Assembly: GCA_033782935.1 (NCBI GenBank)
Contig: JAWQEG010002475.1
Span: forward strand, 108,501 to 172,500
Direction of reading: 5' to 3'
Length of the DNA stretch: 64,000 bases
Source: Petrolisthes cinctipes
Taxonomy: Eukaryota; Arthropoda; Malacostraca; Decapoda; Porcellanidae
Shown: piece by piece, positions 12,001 through 19,682 of the stretch
Position numbering within the stretch: position 1 is the first letter of the stretch
Layout: every line of letters begins with the position of its first letter
Notes under the pieces: generated by a model
Database searches by the model: none
Seen by the model: only the letters and a program-made list of their open reading frames with translations
Told to the model about the DNA's origin: nothing
Translations under genes and position numbers: made by a program

Positions 12001-14245
12001 AAAACAAGGGAGATGCTAACCAACTGTTCATGCTTACACTGAATATCAATTACTGCAAAATAATTAGACTGTACTCAACAGGCTAAGTGATAATATTCCC
12101 CCTTCCTCAATGCTAAGATAATAAACTGGATGAAGTGAGAATATACTGCACTGTACATCAAGCTTTTGATTTTTGCACACATAAACAAGCAGGTATAACT
12201 GTCATTCTTAAAATGTACAAAAAACTCTCAAACACCAATAGCTGCAGGAAAACTGTTCCACAGCGTCTTACCTTGAGTTTCCGTCCACTGAGACCGGTGA
12301 TAACTCCATCTGCAGCCTGAACAACTGTGGAGGTATCGACATCTCCTGCACCAGAGCCATCTATACGGTCAATCACCTTCACTTTCCCCTCAGTTGTAAC
12401 CTGATCATTAGGGAGGAATGGAGAAATAGTAGTAATACAAATAGACATTAAATATATGGTCCCTAGAGAGTATTTTAAAGACTCATGAGGATTGGGAGTA
12501 GTACCAAATAATTTACTTCTACTAGTAAACTTGGAGAGGCCGTATTTTCAGGTCTGTTTGTCTATCTATAATTAAAATATTATAAAAAGTTAAAAAATTT
12601 CAAGGCAATCTTTACAGTCAAATTTATCTAAACCACATCCCATTAGACCATAAATATACATGCCAGCAGTGTCTGACCTGCAGTCCTGGGGCACCAGGAT
12701 CAACCCCAGAGTCAAAAATGGCAATCACTGTCCCTCGACCATCGTATGATGGGTTCTTTGAGAGTAGGTTTAACACACCTGTCTCTTTCCTGAAATATGA
12801 GAAACATTTATTGTATTTATCAATGATTTATTGATGAGGCAAAGAGTAAGAGATGCGAGTAACCTAAACATTTAGTACGGTATCAATAATGTAGACTGAA
12901 AATATAGTTACTTCTGTCAAGAGTGTAAGAAGCATGAGAAATTTTAATTTAAAGTCACTTAACAGACTGTCAGATTGCAAACTAAAAAAAATATGACTCA
13001 TTGGTGGAAACAACCATACAAAGACAGTTCTATAATATATCTGTCGCAAATCTACAAATTGTTAGGTGTTGTCATCATTAACAGCTCCAGTACAAGTCCA
13101 GTCTCATGTGCCACTGGAATCGGAAAAGCTAAGCATTACCTGAAATCCTAGATTACATGGATACCTCAGTAAGATGCTTGAGGAAAAAATTTGCAACTGA
13201 GCAACTAAAGTATTAATGGGGTTATTCACTTTTGGAACATTAATGTTAGAGCACCTTCATTCCTCCAAAGTAGCTATGCCAGGAAACAGGACCAAGTGAA
13301 TAAATATACTGATATCCTGTTGCTTGGAATAGTTTGGAGGAATCAGTTGCTCCAGATTTACCAGAACACTATGACCCCCTTAACTGTAAGTAACGAATCC
13401 CAAAAGGTACAACAATGCCTCTGTAAGTGTCTACGACTAGGAAATAATCGTACTGGTACCAAGCCATCGTCAACACTACAGATAATCTTGCATACAGTCT
13501 CCAGCTCCTCATAGTTAACATTAAAATGATTTAATTATCAGGATGCACATTGGTTACTTCATTTATGCCTGTGAATCAAGTAACTTAAAACAAATACCAT
13601 ATATATTTTTGTTTTACAGAATAGATAATAAAGCTTTCACAATTCCTATATAATAGGAATTGTAAAAGCATCATTTTCTAATATCACATTCACAATTCCT
13701 ATTCGTAGTTATTTACAGACCAAATAAAATCTAAAAATAAGTACCTGGCTGGTAAAAAAATAATCCCACGAAATGACAGAACACAGGTATGGGGAGTGAA
13801 GGAGACGATGTGAGGCCTACAAGACATTAAAATAACTAAGTTAAGTTAGTGTATGAAAGAATCAATCTATGAAATATATCTAAGTACTGGGCCGTATGCA
13901 AAAACATTCAAGGTGTATACGATGGCGTGGCACCGGTACGACGGCTCCATAGACAAACAACAAAGCCATCGTACCGGTACCATGCCGTCGTATACACCAC
14001 GGATGTTCTTGAATACGGCCCTATAGTGACATATCGATGGAACAGGACGAGACAGCAGCTGACGTATCTTTTACTTACTTACATAGCCACACACCCACAT
14101 ATATGACAATTTTCCTTTTTATTTATGGCACCTGAATACCCATGGGCTTGAGTGAATGTAATGTGGATCAATACATAAAGAGTAGTTACCTCGGTAATAA
14201 TCCCCAACAGGGAAACTCCCCTAGAGTATCTGGACAAGACGCCAT
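1..14245 (-). CDS. TPP2: TPP2, tripeptidyl-peptidase II, N-terminal half (14 exons, runs off left edge)
   Basis: This gene encodes the large cytosolic subtilisin-family exopeptidase that removes tripeptides from the N-terminus of peptides released by the proteasome; that role is known for the family. I joined 14 exons by hand: 14190..14245, 12678..12789, 12272..12400, 11651..11818, 11022..11203, 10746..10909, 10404..10508, 9733..9868, 8607..8803, 7973..8108, 4254..4413, 3344..3539, 424..533 and 1..32. All introns are GT-AG and every junction keeps the frame, giving 627 codons plus 2 nt. The catalytic motifs are [10 protein letters not shown] (Asp), HGTHVAS (His), AGNHGPA (oxyanion Asn) and NGTSMASPH (Ser). 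TPP2 is normally about 1250 residues, so roughly half is present and the rest must lie left of the window. No stop or frameshift was seen, so the gene looks intact. Similarity is closest to what I recall of insect TPP2 ([31 protein letters not shown]). Confidence 0.95.
424..533 (-). CDS. TPP2: TPP2 exon 13
   Basis: Encodes [37 protein letters not shown]. The acceptor is CTTTTCAG|AC and the donor CAG|GTAAGG. It matches the EK.....L.LT....WV..P....M segment that follows the protease domain of TPP2. Confidence 0.9.
769..1115 (+). pseudogene. Non-LTR retrotransposon reverse transcriptase, 5' part of a split remnant
   Basis: The translation has [20 protein letters not shown], then [18 protein letters not shown] and [19 protein letters not shown]. 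This is the N-terminal finger/palm part of a LINE reverse transcriptase (W....I.PL.KGKG, GI.LL...GK...RIL, EQ.GFR.GR). A frameshift follows: the conserved LEKAY.RVDR strand is found in another frame just after it. The copy lies antisense in TPP2 intron 12 and is clearly dead. It is interrupted by a Tc1-like element and resumes near 1822. The clade is uncertain. Confidence 0.8.
1311..1787 (+). mobile_element. Harbinger-like element nested in the Tc1-like element
   Basis: Inverted ends: GGTCCAATCACACATATCCG at the left and the inverse of GGTCCATTCACACATATCCG at the right. Comparison with the uninterrupted sister copy at 29498..29722 shows that this block is absent there, so it is a later insertion. 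End style and the MADF fragment inside point to the PIF/Harbinger superfamily. The target duplication is not clear. Confidence 0.65.
1522..1734 (+). pseudogene. MADF-domain fragment carried by the Harbinger-like element
   Basis: The 70-residue reading frame starts [20 protein letters not shown], then [17 protein letters not shown]. The first 35 residues look like the N-terminal helix of a MADF (Myb/SANT-like) domain: acidic start, (L/I)IELVR......YD...P.Y.D...K...W. Harbinger elements encode such a DNA-binding accessory protein beside the transposase (known). The rest of the domain is lost; it probably represents an internal-deletion derivative. Expression is not indicated. Confidence 0.55.
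1822..2055 (+). pseudogene. Non-LTR reverse transcriptase, 3' part of the split remnant
   Basis: In one frame: [20 protein letters not shown] followed by [16 protein letters not shown]. This corresponds to the G(L/V)RQGC.MSP.LF...MD segment of LINE reverse transcriptases, collinear with the fragment at 769..1115. Substitutions at the usual G and P positions and frameshifts show decay. The catalytic YADD motif is not intact here. Confidence 0.7.
2895..2975. repeat. 42-bp direct duplication
   Basis: Two diverged 42-bp copies, each with AGCCACTTC...GTAACACTGG and TTAGGTTTGG, lie side by side in TPP2 intron 12. The rest of this intron (about 2060..3340) shows no coding sequence that I recognise. 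Confidence 0.7.
3344..3539 (-). CDS. TPP2: TPP2 exon 12
   Basis: Encodes [59 protein letters not shown] and LNDSEAG. The acceptor is GGCGCAG|GTT (weak pyrimidine tract) and the donor G|GTGAGT. It corresponds to the start of the region after the catalytic domain (V.KA.D.L, G.RGI.LR...). The Gly run is a local insertion relative to the vertebrate protein. Confidence 0.9.
4254..4413 (-). CDS. TPP2: TPP2 exon 11, completes catalytic Ser
   Basis: It begins with the T that completes AGT (Ser), followed by [39 protein letters not shown] and [12 protein letters not shown], and ends in phase 0 at CAG|GTACAT. SMASPH is the helix after the nucleophile; [10 protein letters not shown] closes the catalytic domain. 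The acceptor CTTCCTCAG|T is strong. Confidence 0.95.
5418..6736. mobile_element. pogo/Tigger-like element with TA ends, decayed
   Basis: Left end TACACTCAACCCTCGATTTT, right end inverse of TACACTCAAACCTCAGTTTT, flanked by TA, about 1.3 kb long and in TPP2 intron 10. The ends resemble Tigger/pogo MITE ends (C.CTCGATT..CGGA). The interior has no intact transposase; a helix-turn-helix-like stretch near 6200..6350 is too decayed to name. Confidence 0.6.
7015..7786. mobile_element. pogo/Tigger-like element with TA ends
   Basis: Left end TACAGTAGAGCCTTGATTAT then CCGG; right end is the inverse of TACAGTAGAGGATCGTTTTT then CCAGG. It is 0.77 kb between TA dinucleotides, in TPP2 intron 10. No coding capacity was recognised. 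CAGTAGA.CCT.GATTATCCG is the usual style of Tigger-family termini. Confidence 0.65.
7973..8108 (-). CDS. TPP2: TPP2 exon 10, ends inside catalytic Ser codon
   Basis: Encodes [34 protein letters not shown] and [11 protein letters not shown], then AG of a Ser codon before donor GTGAGG. NGT-S is the start of the catalytic Ser motif; the third base of that codon comes from the next exon, 3.56 kb away. YTWSSRGP and APGGAI are typical TPP2 subtilase motifs. Confidence 0.96.
8607..8803 (-). CDS. TPP2: TPP2 exon 9, oxyanion Asn
   Basis: Encodes [36 protein letters not shown] and [19 protein letters not shown], ending EKLPG. The Asn of AGNHGPA is the oxyanion-hole residue. The acceptor CCCCCAG|TCG follows a good polypyrimidine tract; the donor is CTG|GTATGT. 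Phases are 2 in and 1 out. Confidence 0.96.
8866..8945. mobile_element. Solo Tigger-like end fragment
   Basis: TAAACCCTTGCTAATTCGGA followed by GTTATCCGAAAATCTGAG resembles a single terminal fragment of a pogo/Tigger element. No matching opposite end was found within TPP2 intron 8, where it lies. Confidence 0.3.
9058..9088. repeat. Poly(A) run, 31 bp
   Basis: Uninterrupted A homopolymer on the plus strand, thus a T run in TPP2 pre-mRNA (intron 8). It could be the tail of an inserted retrotransposon, but no element was recognised beside it. Confidence 0.9.
9733..9868 (-). CDS. TPP2: TPP2 exon 8
   Basis: Encodes [39 protein letters not shown] and AHWSDSG. The acceptor is TTATAG|GAGAC and the donor GG|GTAAGG (phase 2). 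[15 protein letters not shown] matches the insect-type TPP2 substrate-binding segment (INMSYGEHANW..SG). Confidence 0.95.
10404..10508 (-). CDS. TPP2: TPP2 exon 7, catalytic His
   Basis: Encodes [20 protein letters not shown], then [23 protein letters not shown] carries the catalytic His of the subtilisin triad. The acceptor is CCAACAG|CAAGCC and the donor ATAG|GTAGGT, phases 1 in and 1 out. Confidence 0.95.
10746..10909 (-). CDS. TPP2: TPP2 exon 6
   Basis: The exon starts in phase 2 (completing Arg) and ends in phase 1 at a strong donor, T|GTGAGTATAAG. It encodes [40 protein letters not shown] and [14 protein letters not shown]. The final segment leads into the catalytic His loop of the next exon. 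Confidence 0.94.
11022..11203 (-). CDS. TPP2: TPP2 exon 5 (tandem CAGCAG acceptor)
   Basis: The exon encodes [16 protein letters not shown], then [17 protein letters not shown] and VVYHDGEVW, and ends in phase 2 (AG|G, Arg) at donor GTAGGT. The acceptor is a NAGNAG tandem, TTCAGCAG|GCC, so the exon may start at 11203 (with an extra Gln) or at 11200. The stretch of small polar residues at its start is a linker that varies in length between TPP2 homologues. Confidence 0.93.
11651..11818 (-). CDS. TPP2: TPP2 exon 4
   Basis: This 56-codon phase 0/0 exon encodes [20 protein letters not shown], then [20 protein letters not shown] and [10 protein letters not shown]. The acceptor is TAACAG|ATT and the donor CAG|GTAATG. 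It belongs to the Asp-His insert; WDP.H...AEA.RK is a recognisable TPP2 signature. Confidence 0.95.
12272..12400 (-). CDS. TPP2: TPP2 exon 3
   Basis: This 43-codon phase 0/0 exon encodes [19 protein letters not shown] through GLSGRKLK. The acceptor is GATCAG|GTT and the donor AAG|GTAAGA. It is part of the long insert between catalytic Asp and His that sets TPP2 apart from ordinary subtilisins and contributes to assembly of the giant oligomer (family knowledge). Confidence 0.94.
12678..12789 (-). CDS. TPP2: TPP2 exon 2, catalytic Asp
   Basis: The exon begins in phase 2 after a TTTCAG acceptor and ends in phase 0 at CAG|GTCAGA. It encodes KETGVLNLL, then [21 protein letters not shown]. The Asp of FDSGVD is the first member of the subtilisin catalytic triad (DTG in vertebrate TPP2, DSG in insects). 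Confidence 0.95.
13213..13383. mobile_element. TTAA foldback element, type A (TPP2 intron 1)
   Basis: Lies between TTAA at 13213 and TTAA at 13380. It is an imperfect palindrome over its full length: left arm with TTCATTCCTCCAAAGTA and CCAGGAAACAGGACC, right arm with GGAATAGTTTGGAGGAATCA and CTCCAGATTTACC. The outer arm (TTTTGGAACATT / TCCAGATTTACCA) defines what I call type A. No coding sequence. This is the only copy found inside TPP2. Confidence 0.75.
13889..14021. mobile_element. 133-bp palindromic MITE in TPP2 intron 1
   Basis: The arms are GGGCCGTATGCAAAAACATT...GGTGTATACGA.GGC and the inverse, ending ACGGCCC, with only a short loop (GACAAACAACAAAG). GGGCCGTATTCA-type ends are common in Harbinger-like MITEs. 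It lies about 170 bp downstream of TPP2 exon 1, so the nascent transcript could form a hairpin of some 55 bp. Confidence 0.7.
14190..14245 (-). CDS. TPP2: TPP2 coding exon 1 (start codon)
   Basis: This exon reads [18 protein letters not shown] and ends with two bases of an Arg codon (AG|G, phase 2) at donor GTAACT. The next exon starts in the matching phase with KETG. Known TPP2 proteins begin with a short acidic stretch, then FP..GLLPK-KETG, which this copies ([14 protein letters not shown]). The ATG context is good: A at -3 and G at +4 (CAAAGATGG). The 5' UTR and promoter should lie just above position 14245. I found no clear TATA box. Confidence 0.85.
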
Positions 14246-15150
14246 CTTTGTTATTGTTCTAAATTTTCCCAGCAAACAGAAGTGTTGTGTCATTCCCAGC
14301 CTCAGGAAATTCATTGAGCACATTTTCGATTATCTAAATTCCAAAATTATTATAAAAATTAAATATTCAACATTATACCATCGACATGAACGGAAATAAC
14401 TATGGATAGCACGGGAAAATAATAGTAGTACTACAAGCCGGGTCTGAATATTATAGCATTCATGCACGGCTTATAATCTGCTAAGAAGTTTACTTATAAA
14501 TTCATGTGTATTAGAATAATCCACAAAAGAAAATATTTTATCTTAACAGGGACAAGTATATACCAAAGAGGCTAAACAACACTGCCATTGTCTTGGGAAG
14601 CAAATGAAAGAGAAGCTGATAAGCCGGTCGGGAAAATATCCTGTGGAACATATATAGGAGCCGTAAGGTTTCTGATTTAATTGAATATTCATGTCAAAAA
14701 TAATCAGACAAAGAGAAAAATACATGCTATACTCTCTTACTTCTTGTACAGTGGTCGCTACAACAATGAATCTGGCTGTGTGTCTTCTTGCAACAGTATA
14801 CTGTATACATGTTGCATATAGCCACATAATGTACCTGGCAGGGGGAGAGTATTCATTTTAACACAGAGTCTATATACAACACCATTTGCAGGCATAAGGT
14901 AGTGAGGAGGAGTAATAAAACACGAGACAACATTTGGTTGTTACTGATATTGTGGCAGGAGCGGGCTACAGCTGAGTCACCCTTGCAACCACTTCAAAGA
15001 GAATGTCCAGCCGCTCCCCCAACCCCCAATACTCTCTCTGTGTGACAAATTTTATAGTGTACAGTACGTATCTCCTACATTGTATGCAAATGCTGTAGTG
15101 AATACTACGCCAGCTGTGCCTCACTGTACTGCTGGTGTGGGACTCGACTT
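14246..15150. other. TPP2 upstream region, no further gene seen
   Basis: Expected to hold the TPP2 5' UTR and promoter (minus strand, rightward from 14246). I see no CpG-rich block, clear TATA box or second coding exon. A C-rich patch lies at 15012..15030. Confidence 0.4.
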
Positions 15151-15181
15151 AAAAGAGAGAGAGAGAGAGAGAGGGAGAGAA
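15151..15181. repeat. (GA)n microsatellite, followed by CA/TG tracts to about 15290
   Basis: About 14 GA units with one interruption, then short (CA)n near 15230..15260 and (TG)n near 15273..15290. Confidence 0.9.
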
Positions 15182-15431
15182 TAATAATGACACAAAGAAG
15201 AAAAACACTGTAGGCTATATGATCTCGTTGACACACACTAACACACACACAAATACACACACTCTCCCTCTGTGTGTGTGTGTGTGTATGTGTCCATTCA
15301 ACAGTAATACGGGTAGACTGGTATGAATGATGGTACCAGAAAGACCCTCAACACGACTAAGTGATGTGCCATTGAAGAAGGGGCCAGGAAGGGGCAGTGC
15401 ATGGTGGGGTCTTCTTTACCATCCCACTCTA

Positions 15432-15664
15432 TTAAGGGGGTGCGAGAATAGGGGGACAGGCTTGGGGGGGGTTAGGGGGGTGCGGGAGTAGGGGACAGGC
15501 TTGGGGGGGTTTTGAAGGGTGCGGGAGTAGGGAAACAGGCTTGGGGGGGTTAGGGGGGTGCGGTAATAGGGGACAGGCTTTCTACCCACCCCAAGCCTGT
15601 CCCCCTATTCCCGCACCCCCCAAACCACCCCCCAAGCCTGTCCCCTACTCCCGCACCCCCTTAA
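15432..15664. mobile_element. G-rich TTAA-bounded foldback made of inverted minisatellite
   Basis: Between TTAA at 15432 and TTAA at 15661. The left part holds four copies of a roughly 36-bp G-rich unit (GGGTGCGGGAGTAGGGGACA then GGCTTGGGGGG); the right part holds two copies of its inverse (CCAAGCCTGTCCCC, CCCGCACCCCC). The result is a palindrome with G-run and C-run termini. TTAA flanks and G-run ends match the neighbouring foldback family although the interior is different. Confidence 0.7.
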
Positions 15665-15805
15665 GGAAGTAAATTGGAGGGCTACCGATTCCTCCTAACT
15701 ATACCAGAAAACAGACACGCTCAGTGGTACTAATAAGGGATCTGTTTCGTGGCATAGTTTGAAGGAATAAGAGACTTTCCTATTCACTATCACGAGAATC
15801 TCCCC
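15661..15805. mobile_element. TTAA foldback element, type B
   Basis: Starts at the TTAA that closes the G-rich element. Arms: AAATTGGAGGGCTACCGATT, CCTCCTAACTATACC, and the return arm GTGGCATAGTTTGAAGGAAT, TTCACTATC..GAGAATCTCCCC. The right TTAA is decayed (CCATCAA). Confidence 0.7.
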
Positions 15806-15906
15806 ATCAAAGGTGTAAATTGGAGAGCTACCGATTCCTCCAAACTATAGGAATCAGTATAGGAATCAGCAGCCTTCAATTCTTATACACGATCACAGGG
15901 TCCTTA
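15806..15906. mobile_element. Hybrid foldback fragment (type B left arm, type C right end)
   Basis: Begins AAATTGGAGAGCTACCGATT and CCTCCAAACTATAGGAATCA, but ends ACACGATCACAGGGTCC-TTAA, which is the type C terminus. The central loop is missing, so the arms almost touch. This suggests recombination between subtypes. Confidence 0.6.
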
Positions 15907-16087
15907 ATGAGGGGTTTCTCTCTTTTTCGGTGAATTTGAGGGATACTGATTACTCCAATTAAGCTATAAGTTCCTGCAGATCTGGAACCCTATTATTTAC
16001 TGAAGTAGTTTGATTTCTGACATAGTTTGGGGGACTTAATTTGTAGCCTTCCAGTTCACTTAAATTATACTACGGTACTTCCATTAA
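15903..16087. mobile_element. TTAA foldback element, type B, diverged
   Basis: TTAA at 15903 and at 16084. Left arm TTCGGTGAATTTGAGGGATA then CTGATTACTCC; right arm GACATAGTTTGGGGGACTTA then GTAGCCTTCCAGTTCAC. No coding sequence. Confidence 0.65.
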
Positions 16088-16245
16088 GGGAGTCGTATAC
16101 TTTTATTACATTGGAGGACTACTGATTCCTCCTTAATATGCCAGGAAACAGGGCCAATTACCAACATATAATGGTGTCCTGTTGCTTGGAATAGTTTGGA
16201 GGAATCAGTTGCTCTAGAAATACCAGCAGTGTACTACCCCCTTAA
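16084..16245. mobile_element. TTAA foldback element, type A
   Basis: TTAA at 16084 and at 16242. Left arm CTGATTCCTCCTTAATATGC then CAGGAAACAGG; right arm CCTGTTGCTTGGAATAGTTT then GGAGGAATCAGTTGCTC. Both termini are G/C runs (GGGAG and ACCCCC). Confidence 0.8.
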
Positions 16246-16417
16246 TGGAGGAATTTGTACTGTACAGTGTTGGTGGTAAATCTGGGGTAACTGATTCCTC
16301 CAAACTATACCAAGAACCAGGTCATCATTATTATTGTTAATCCGGCCCTGCTGTTTCCTGACATATATTGGAGGAATCCAGGCTTTCTAATGTACCAAAA
16401 ATATATCATACCCTTAA
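16242..16417. mobile_element. TTAA foldback element, type A, opposite orientation
   Basis: Shares its left TTAA (16242) with the preceding copy and ends at TTAA 16414. Left arm GTGTTGGTGGTAAATCTGGG, ACTGATTCCTCCAAACTATA; right arm TTTCCTGACATATATTGGAG, GAATCCAGGC, TGTACCAAAA. Confidence 0.8.
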
Positions 16418-16656
16418 AAATAACACAAACACACAATTACACATTTCTGGTCGAACCCGAAATGAATATATAAGTAAAAAATCGGTCCCAAAGCGTAAAT
16501 AAAATACCCAGACGATGACAAGAGGCAGTGTGGGTGGGACAAAGTATAGTTAATGTGTACATGAAATTTAAATGATGTCGAGTACCACAATATGTCACAC
16601 CTCATGCAGCTTCATTATTATAGCCATCCATCTACTGGTCGTGTTTGGGAGCTTAA

Positions 16657-16815
16657 TTAAGGACGTACCCAGAGATCGTGTATGAAAATTCAAGACTTCT
16701 GATTCCTTCTGACCATACCACGAAACAATCTCCTTCCATATAGGGAATGTTTCGTGGCAATATTAGGAGGACTCATTCATCTCCAAATTTCTGACTACAT
16801 CACAGGGTCCCTTAA
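16657..16815. mobile_element. TTAA foldback element, type C
   Basis: TTAA at 16657 (within TTAATTAA) and at 16812. Left arm AGATCGTGTATGAAAATTCA, CTTCTGATTCCTTCTGACCA; right arm TGTTTCGTGGCAATATTAGG, then ATCACAGGGTCC. The type C hallmark is the terminus GGACCCTGTGATCGTGTATG and its inverse. Confidence 0.75.
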
Positions 16816-16982
16816 GGGGGAGATACAGTGTTGGTAAATCTAGAGCAACTGACTCCTACTACAAACTATTCTATAAGCAACATACCACCACCATTATATT
16901 TGTTAATCTGCTGGTCCTGTTTTCTGACATACTTTGGAGGAATCAAGGTTCTCCAATATACCAAAAGTGTATTCTCCCTTTA
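16812..16982. mobile_element. TTAA foldback element, type A
   Basis: Shares TTAA 16812 with the type C copy. Left arm GGGGGAGATACAGTGTTGGT, AAATCTAGAGCAACTGA; right arm GACATACTTTGGAGGAATCA, TACCAAAAGTGTATTCTCCC. The right target site has become TTTA. Confidence 0.75.
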
Positions 16983-17399
16983 CAGAACCGACTCTAACCC
17001 CTCCCAACACCCACACATTTCTTGGCCTGTCCATTTCTATTGGTCTTATACTCTCAATTTCTAATATTCAGACCACACCATCAATATTTTACAGCTATGA
17101 TATGATATTCATTAATTAAACAACACTATTTTACAACAGGTGAGTATTTTTTCGGTGATGAAGTTAGGGTTATCCTACCGAAAAATATGTTTGCATTTTC
17201 AAAAGATTAGATATAATACCAGATACTTGAAGTACTTCATACCTGGGAAATAATAATTCGTATATAATCACGTATGCATGACCAAGTATGTAATTGTAAT
17301 TTGAACTAATTACACCTACAACATAAATTATATAAATTACACGAGGGTCATTGACCTAAGTAAACACAGGAAGCGGCCAGAGAGGTGGATTACATTATA

Positions 17400-18000
17400 T
17401 ATTATATATTTATTTATTTATTCATTTATATTTGTGTGATGGAAGATAATCAAGTAGACGCTGATGACTGTAAACTTGTGGCTTTTAAATAGGCGGCGCT
17501 GGTGTGAATGACGTGTTTAGATTCAATTTGGGGCCTTAATTTCCTTCACTCTATCTTGTTTCACCTCACCACTACCCTTCACCGCCTTCAGGCTGTTTGA
17601 ACTGGTACTCCTTCCCAAGTTCCCAACCACCCTCGTCCTCCCACCAAGACACCAACCGAATTCCCTCCCTTCCTTCCCCAGGCGTCCAACCAACTGGCCA
17701 TCTGCGGTCCTGCTGTTATCTCCACCTCCTTTCAACTGTCCGTCAAGTCCTTCTATCTCCTTAATTCGTGCTTGTTGACTGTCCCACCTCTCTATCACTT
17801 TTCACCTCGTTCTGAATCTACAGGGTCGTAACTCCTTTCCCAGGGCCATTATCGTTCCTCCTCAAATCAATCACTAACTCACCATAACACCTTACCTCCA
17901 CTCAACAGCATCGTGATATATGTCTCTTCTTTCCCACCATCTCTCTCTCTCTCTCTCTCTCTCTCAAGGAGGTCTTGTTCTGCTTTTAGTTAACTCAGTA
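17400..18000. other. No gene recognised; AT-rich block and (CT)n at 17940..17967
   Basis: 17395..17430 is a TATTTA-rich stretch, 17530..17930 a pyrimidine-rich unique sequence with no coding similarity that I recognise, and 17940..17967 a (CT)14 microsatellite. Confidence 0.6.
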
Positions 18001-18011
18001 TAGGAATTTCA

Positions 18012-18160
18012 TTAAGGGGAAATATTGTTTTGGTACATACATTAGCGTCTTGGTTCCTCCAAGGTATATGCCGGCCAAGAAATAAGATCAGGTTAAGAAA
18101 CGCAATGGTGCATTGTTACTTGGAATATAGTTTATAGGGATCTGATACCGTTGTGGGGAT
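18012..18160. mobile_element. TTAA foldback element, type A, decayed
   Basis: Left TTAA at 18012, then GGGGAAATATTGTTTTGGTA, TTGGTTCCTCCAAGGTATAT; return arm TTGTTACTTGGAATATAGTT, then ATAGGGATCTGA. The right end is lost. Confidence 0.6.
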
Positions 18161-18465
18161 AACCATACACAAAACCAACTCAATCGTGTAGTCAGTTATC
18201 CTTATGCAATCAATAATTATTTTCTCATTCCTCTCTACTTTTTGCATAAGTATTATCATGGTTTCTCTCTCTCTCTTTCTGTCCTCCATATTAAATTAAA
18301 TTAAGGTGTTTTCAAAAATAAATGAGCAACGGAAATTGGCAAGTCCCTGTAGCTAGCTACTGTTGTTCGTTTGTTTACCCATTAATAACTGTAACTTTAT
18401 AAGTCTGTTAAAAAAGTATAAAACAAAAACTTCTAGAATTTAACACTCATCTATCTACAAAATAA

Positions 18466-18494
18466 TAATAATTATAATAATAATAATAATAAAA
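18466..18494. repeat. (ATA)n microsatellite
   Basis: About nine AAT/ATA units with one interruption. Confidence 0.85.
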
Positions 18495-18660
18495 TAAACT
18501 TTCAACATTCACTCAGGTTATAAAATTTCAATTTCATAAAAATCTGAGAGGGAACACTTGGTGTAATGGCCATGCAGATAATTGGTATTTCATCACCTAG
18601 TTGTTACCACATCTCTCTCAATCATAAAAGCCATCATCAGTTCCATTAAGCAGATCATTT

Positions 18661-18785
18661 AAAAGGAGGTTGTCTGTTGCGAGGAACTTTGGAGGCCCAC
18701 TAATTCCTCACGTGACTATGCGATAACAGTAAACTTAAGTGATCTGTTTCCAGGTATTGTCTGCCTTGATTAGGCTACTCACAGC
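18661..18785. mobile_element. Decayed foldback copy, type B-like
   Basis: Contains ACTTTGGAGGCCCACTAATT then CCTCACGTGACTATGC, and later GATCTGTTTCCAGGTATTG. The order of motifs fits the foldback family, but identity is low and ends are not defined. Confidence 0.35.
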
Positions 18786-19682
18786 GATTAACAACGTGTT
18801 ACTTACTACCTGTCCTGATAAAGTCATAAACGAATATACACAAGTGTACACCATATCAGGAGCTAGAGTTTCAATTAATAATAAATCATTGAATAATGTT
18901 ATCGATGTCAATCGTCAGTGGATATACTTATGGATTTACATTGCAATATTTCACAGGAAGGAAGGCATATTACTTAACAAACCTCAGGTCTTATTCAATA
19001 TAATTTATATCAGTTATGACTAAAATACTATGAGAACTTAGAACGGCACTCCAAACTGCGCGAACCAAGGCAACAACTCTACCAAACGTTTCACCCTCAT
19101 CCCTTCCTTCAAGGTACAGTCTCCTCCACTGCCACGTTCATCACTCCAGCGTTGTCAGTGTGTGTACCTCACAAGGTGTGAACCTCCAGTTTCGACTCGT
19201 ATATCTGAAACACATGCCAGTACTAGTGGGGGGGGGGGGGGAGGGTAATGGAGGGTGTAGGCATGGGAGTGGTGTGGTGTTGTACGGAGGCTAACCAGAG
19301 CGGGGACTGTAAGCAGTAATGCTGTACTATATAAATAATTATGTTACATAGCAAATATGACATTTGTAGACCACAACATTGTGATGATTAGGAAAGTCCT
19401 TTGTTATTGTGTGTTATCAGTATACTATGCAGTCCTGCTGGGTTGGTGAGGCAGTAGCTAGTCTCTGCCAGATGTTTCTATATAATGTTTAGTATAAGCC
19501 AGCGATCAGCATCGCATCGTGGCTCTAATTAATATTTAATGTTCTGCATCAATGGCAGTTACGAGACCTTAGCGACGTTAAGGGACCTTAGCGGGTGAAA
19601 GAGCAATTCACTAACGAGTTAAGGGAGTCTTAACCCAAACTATCGTACGGTATTACCTAAGGGAGCGAGATAAGGGAGTGAA

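Noticed and set aside
12158..12448. 96-residue minus-strand open frame taken as a gene of its own
   Set aside because: Only the part from 12272 to 12400 is coding (TPP2 exon 3); the rest is intron on both sides.
14700..14770. Donor-like GTAAGA at a frame ending K-K, considered as TPP2 exon 1
   Set aside because: A TAG stop lies just upstream in that frame with no Met between.
19040..19210. Candidate TPP2 first exon with ATG reading MNVAVEETVP then stop
   Set aside because: A stop follows after ten codons and there is no phase-2 donor. The exon at 14190..14245 fits the family N-terminus and the phase.
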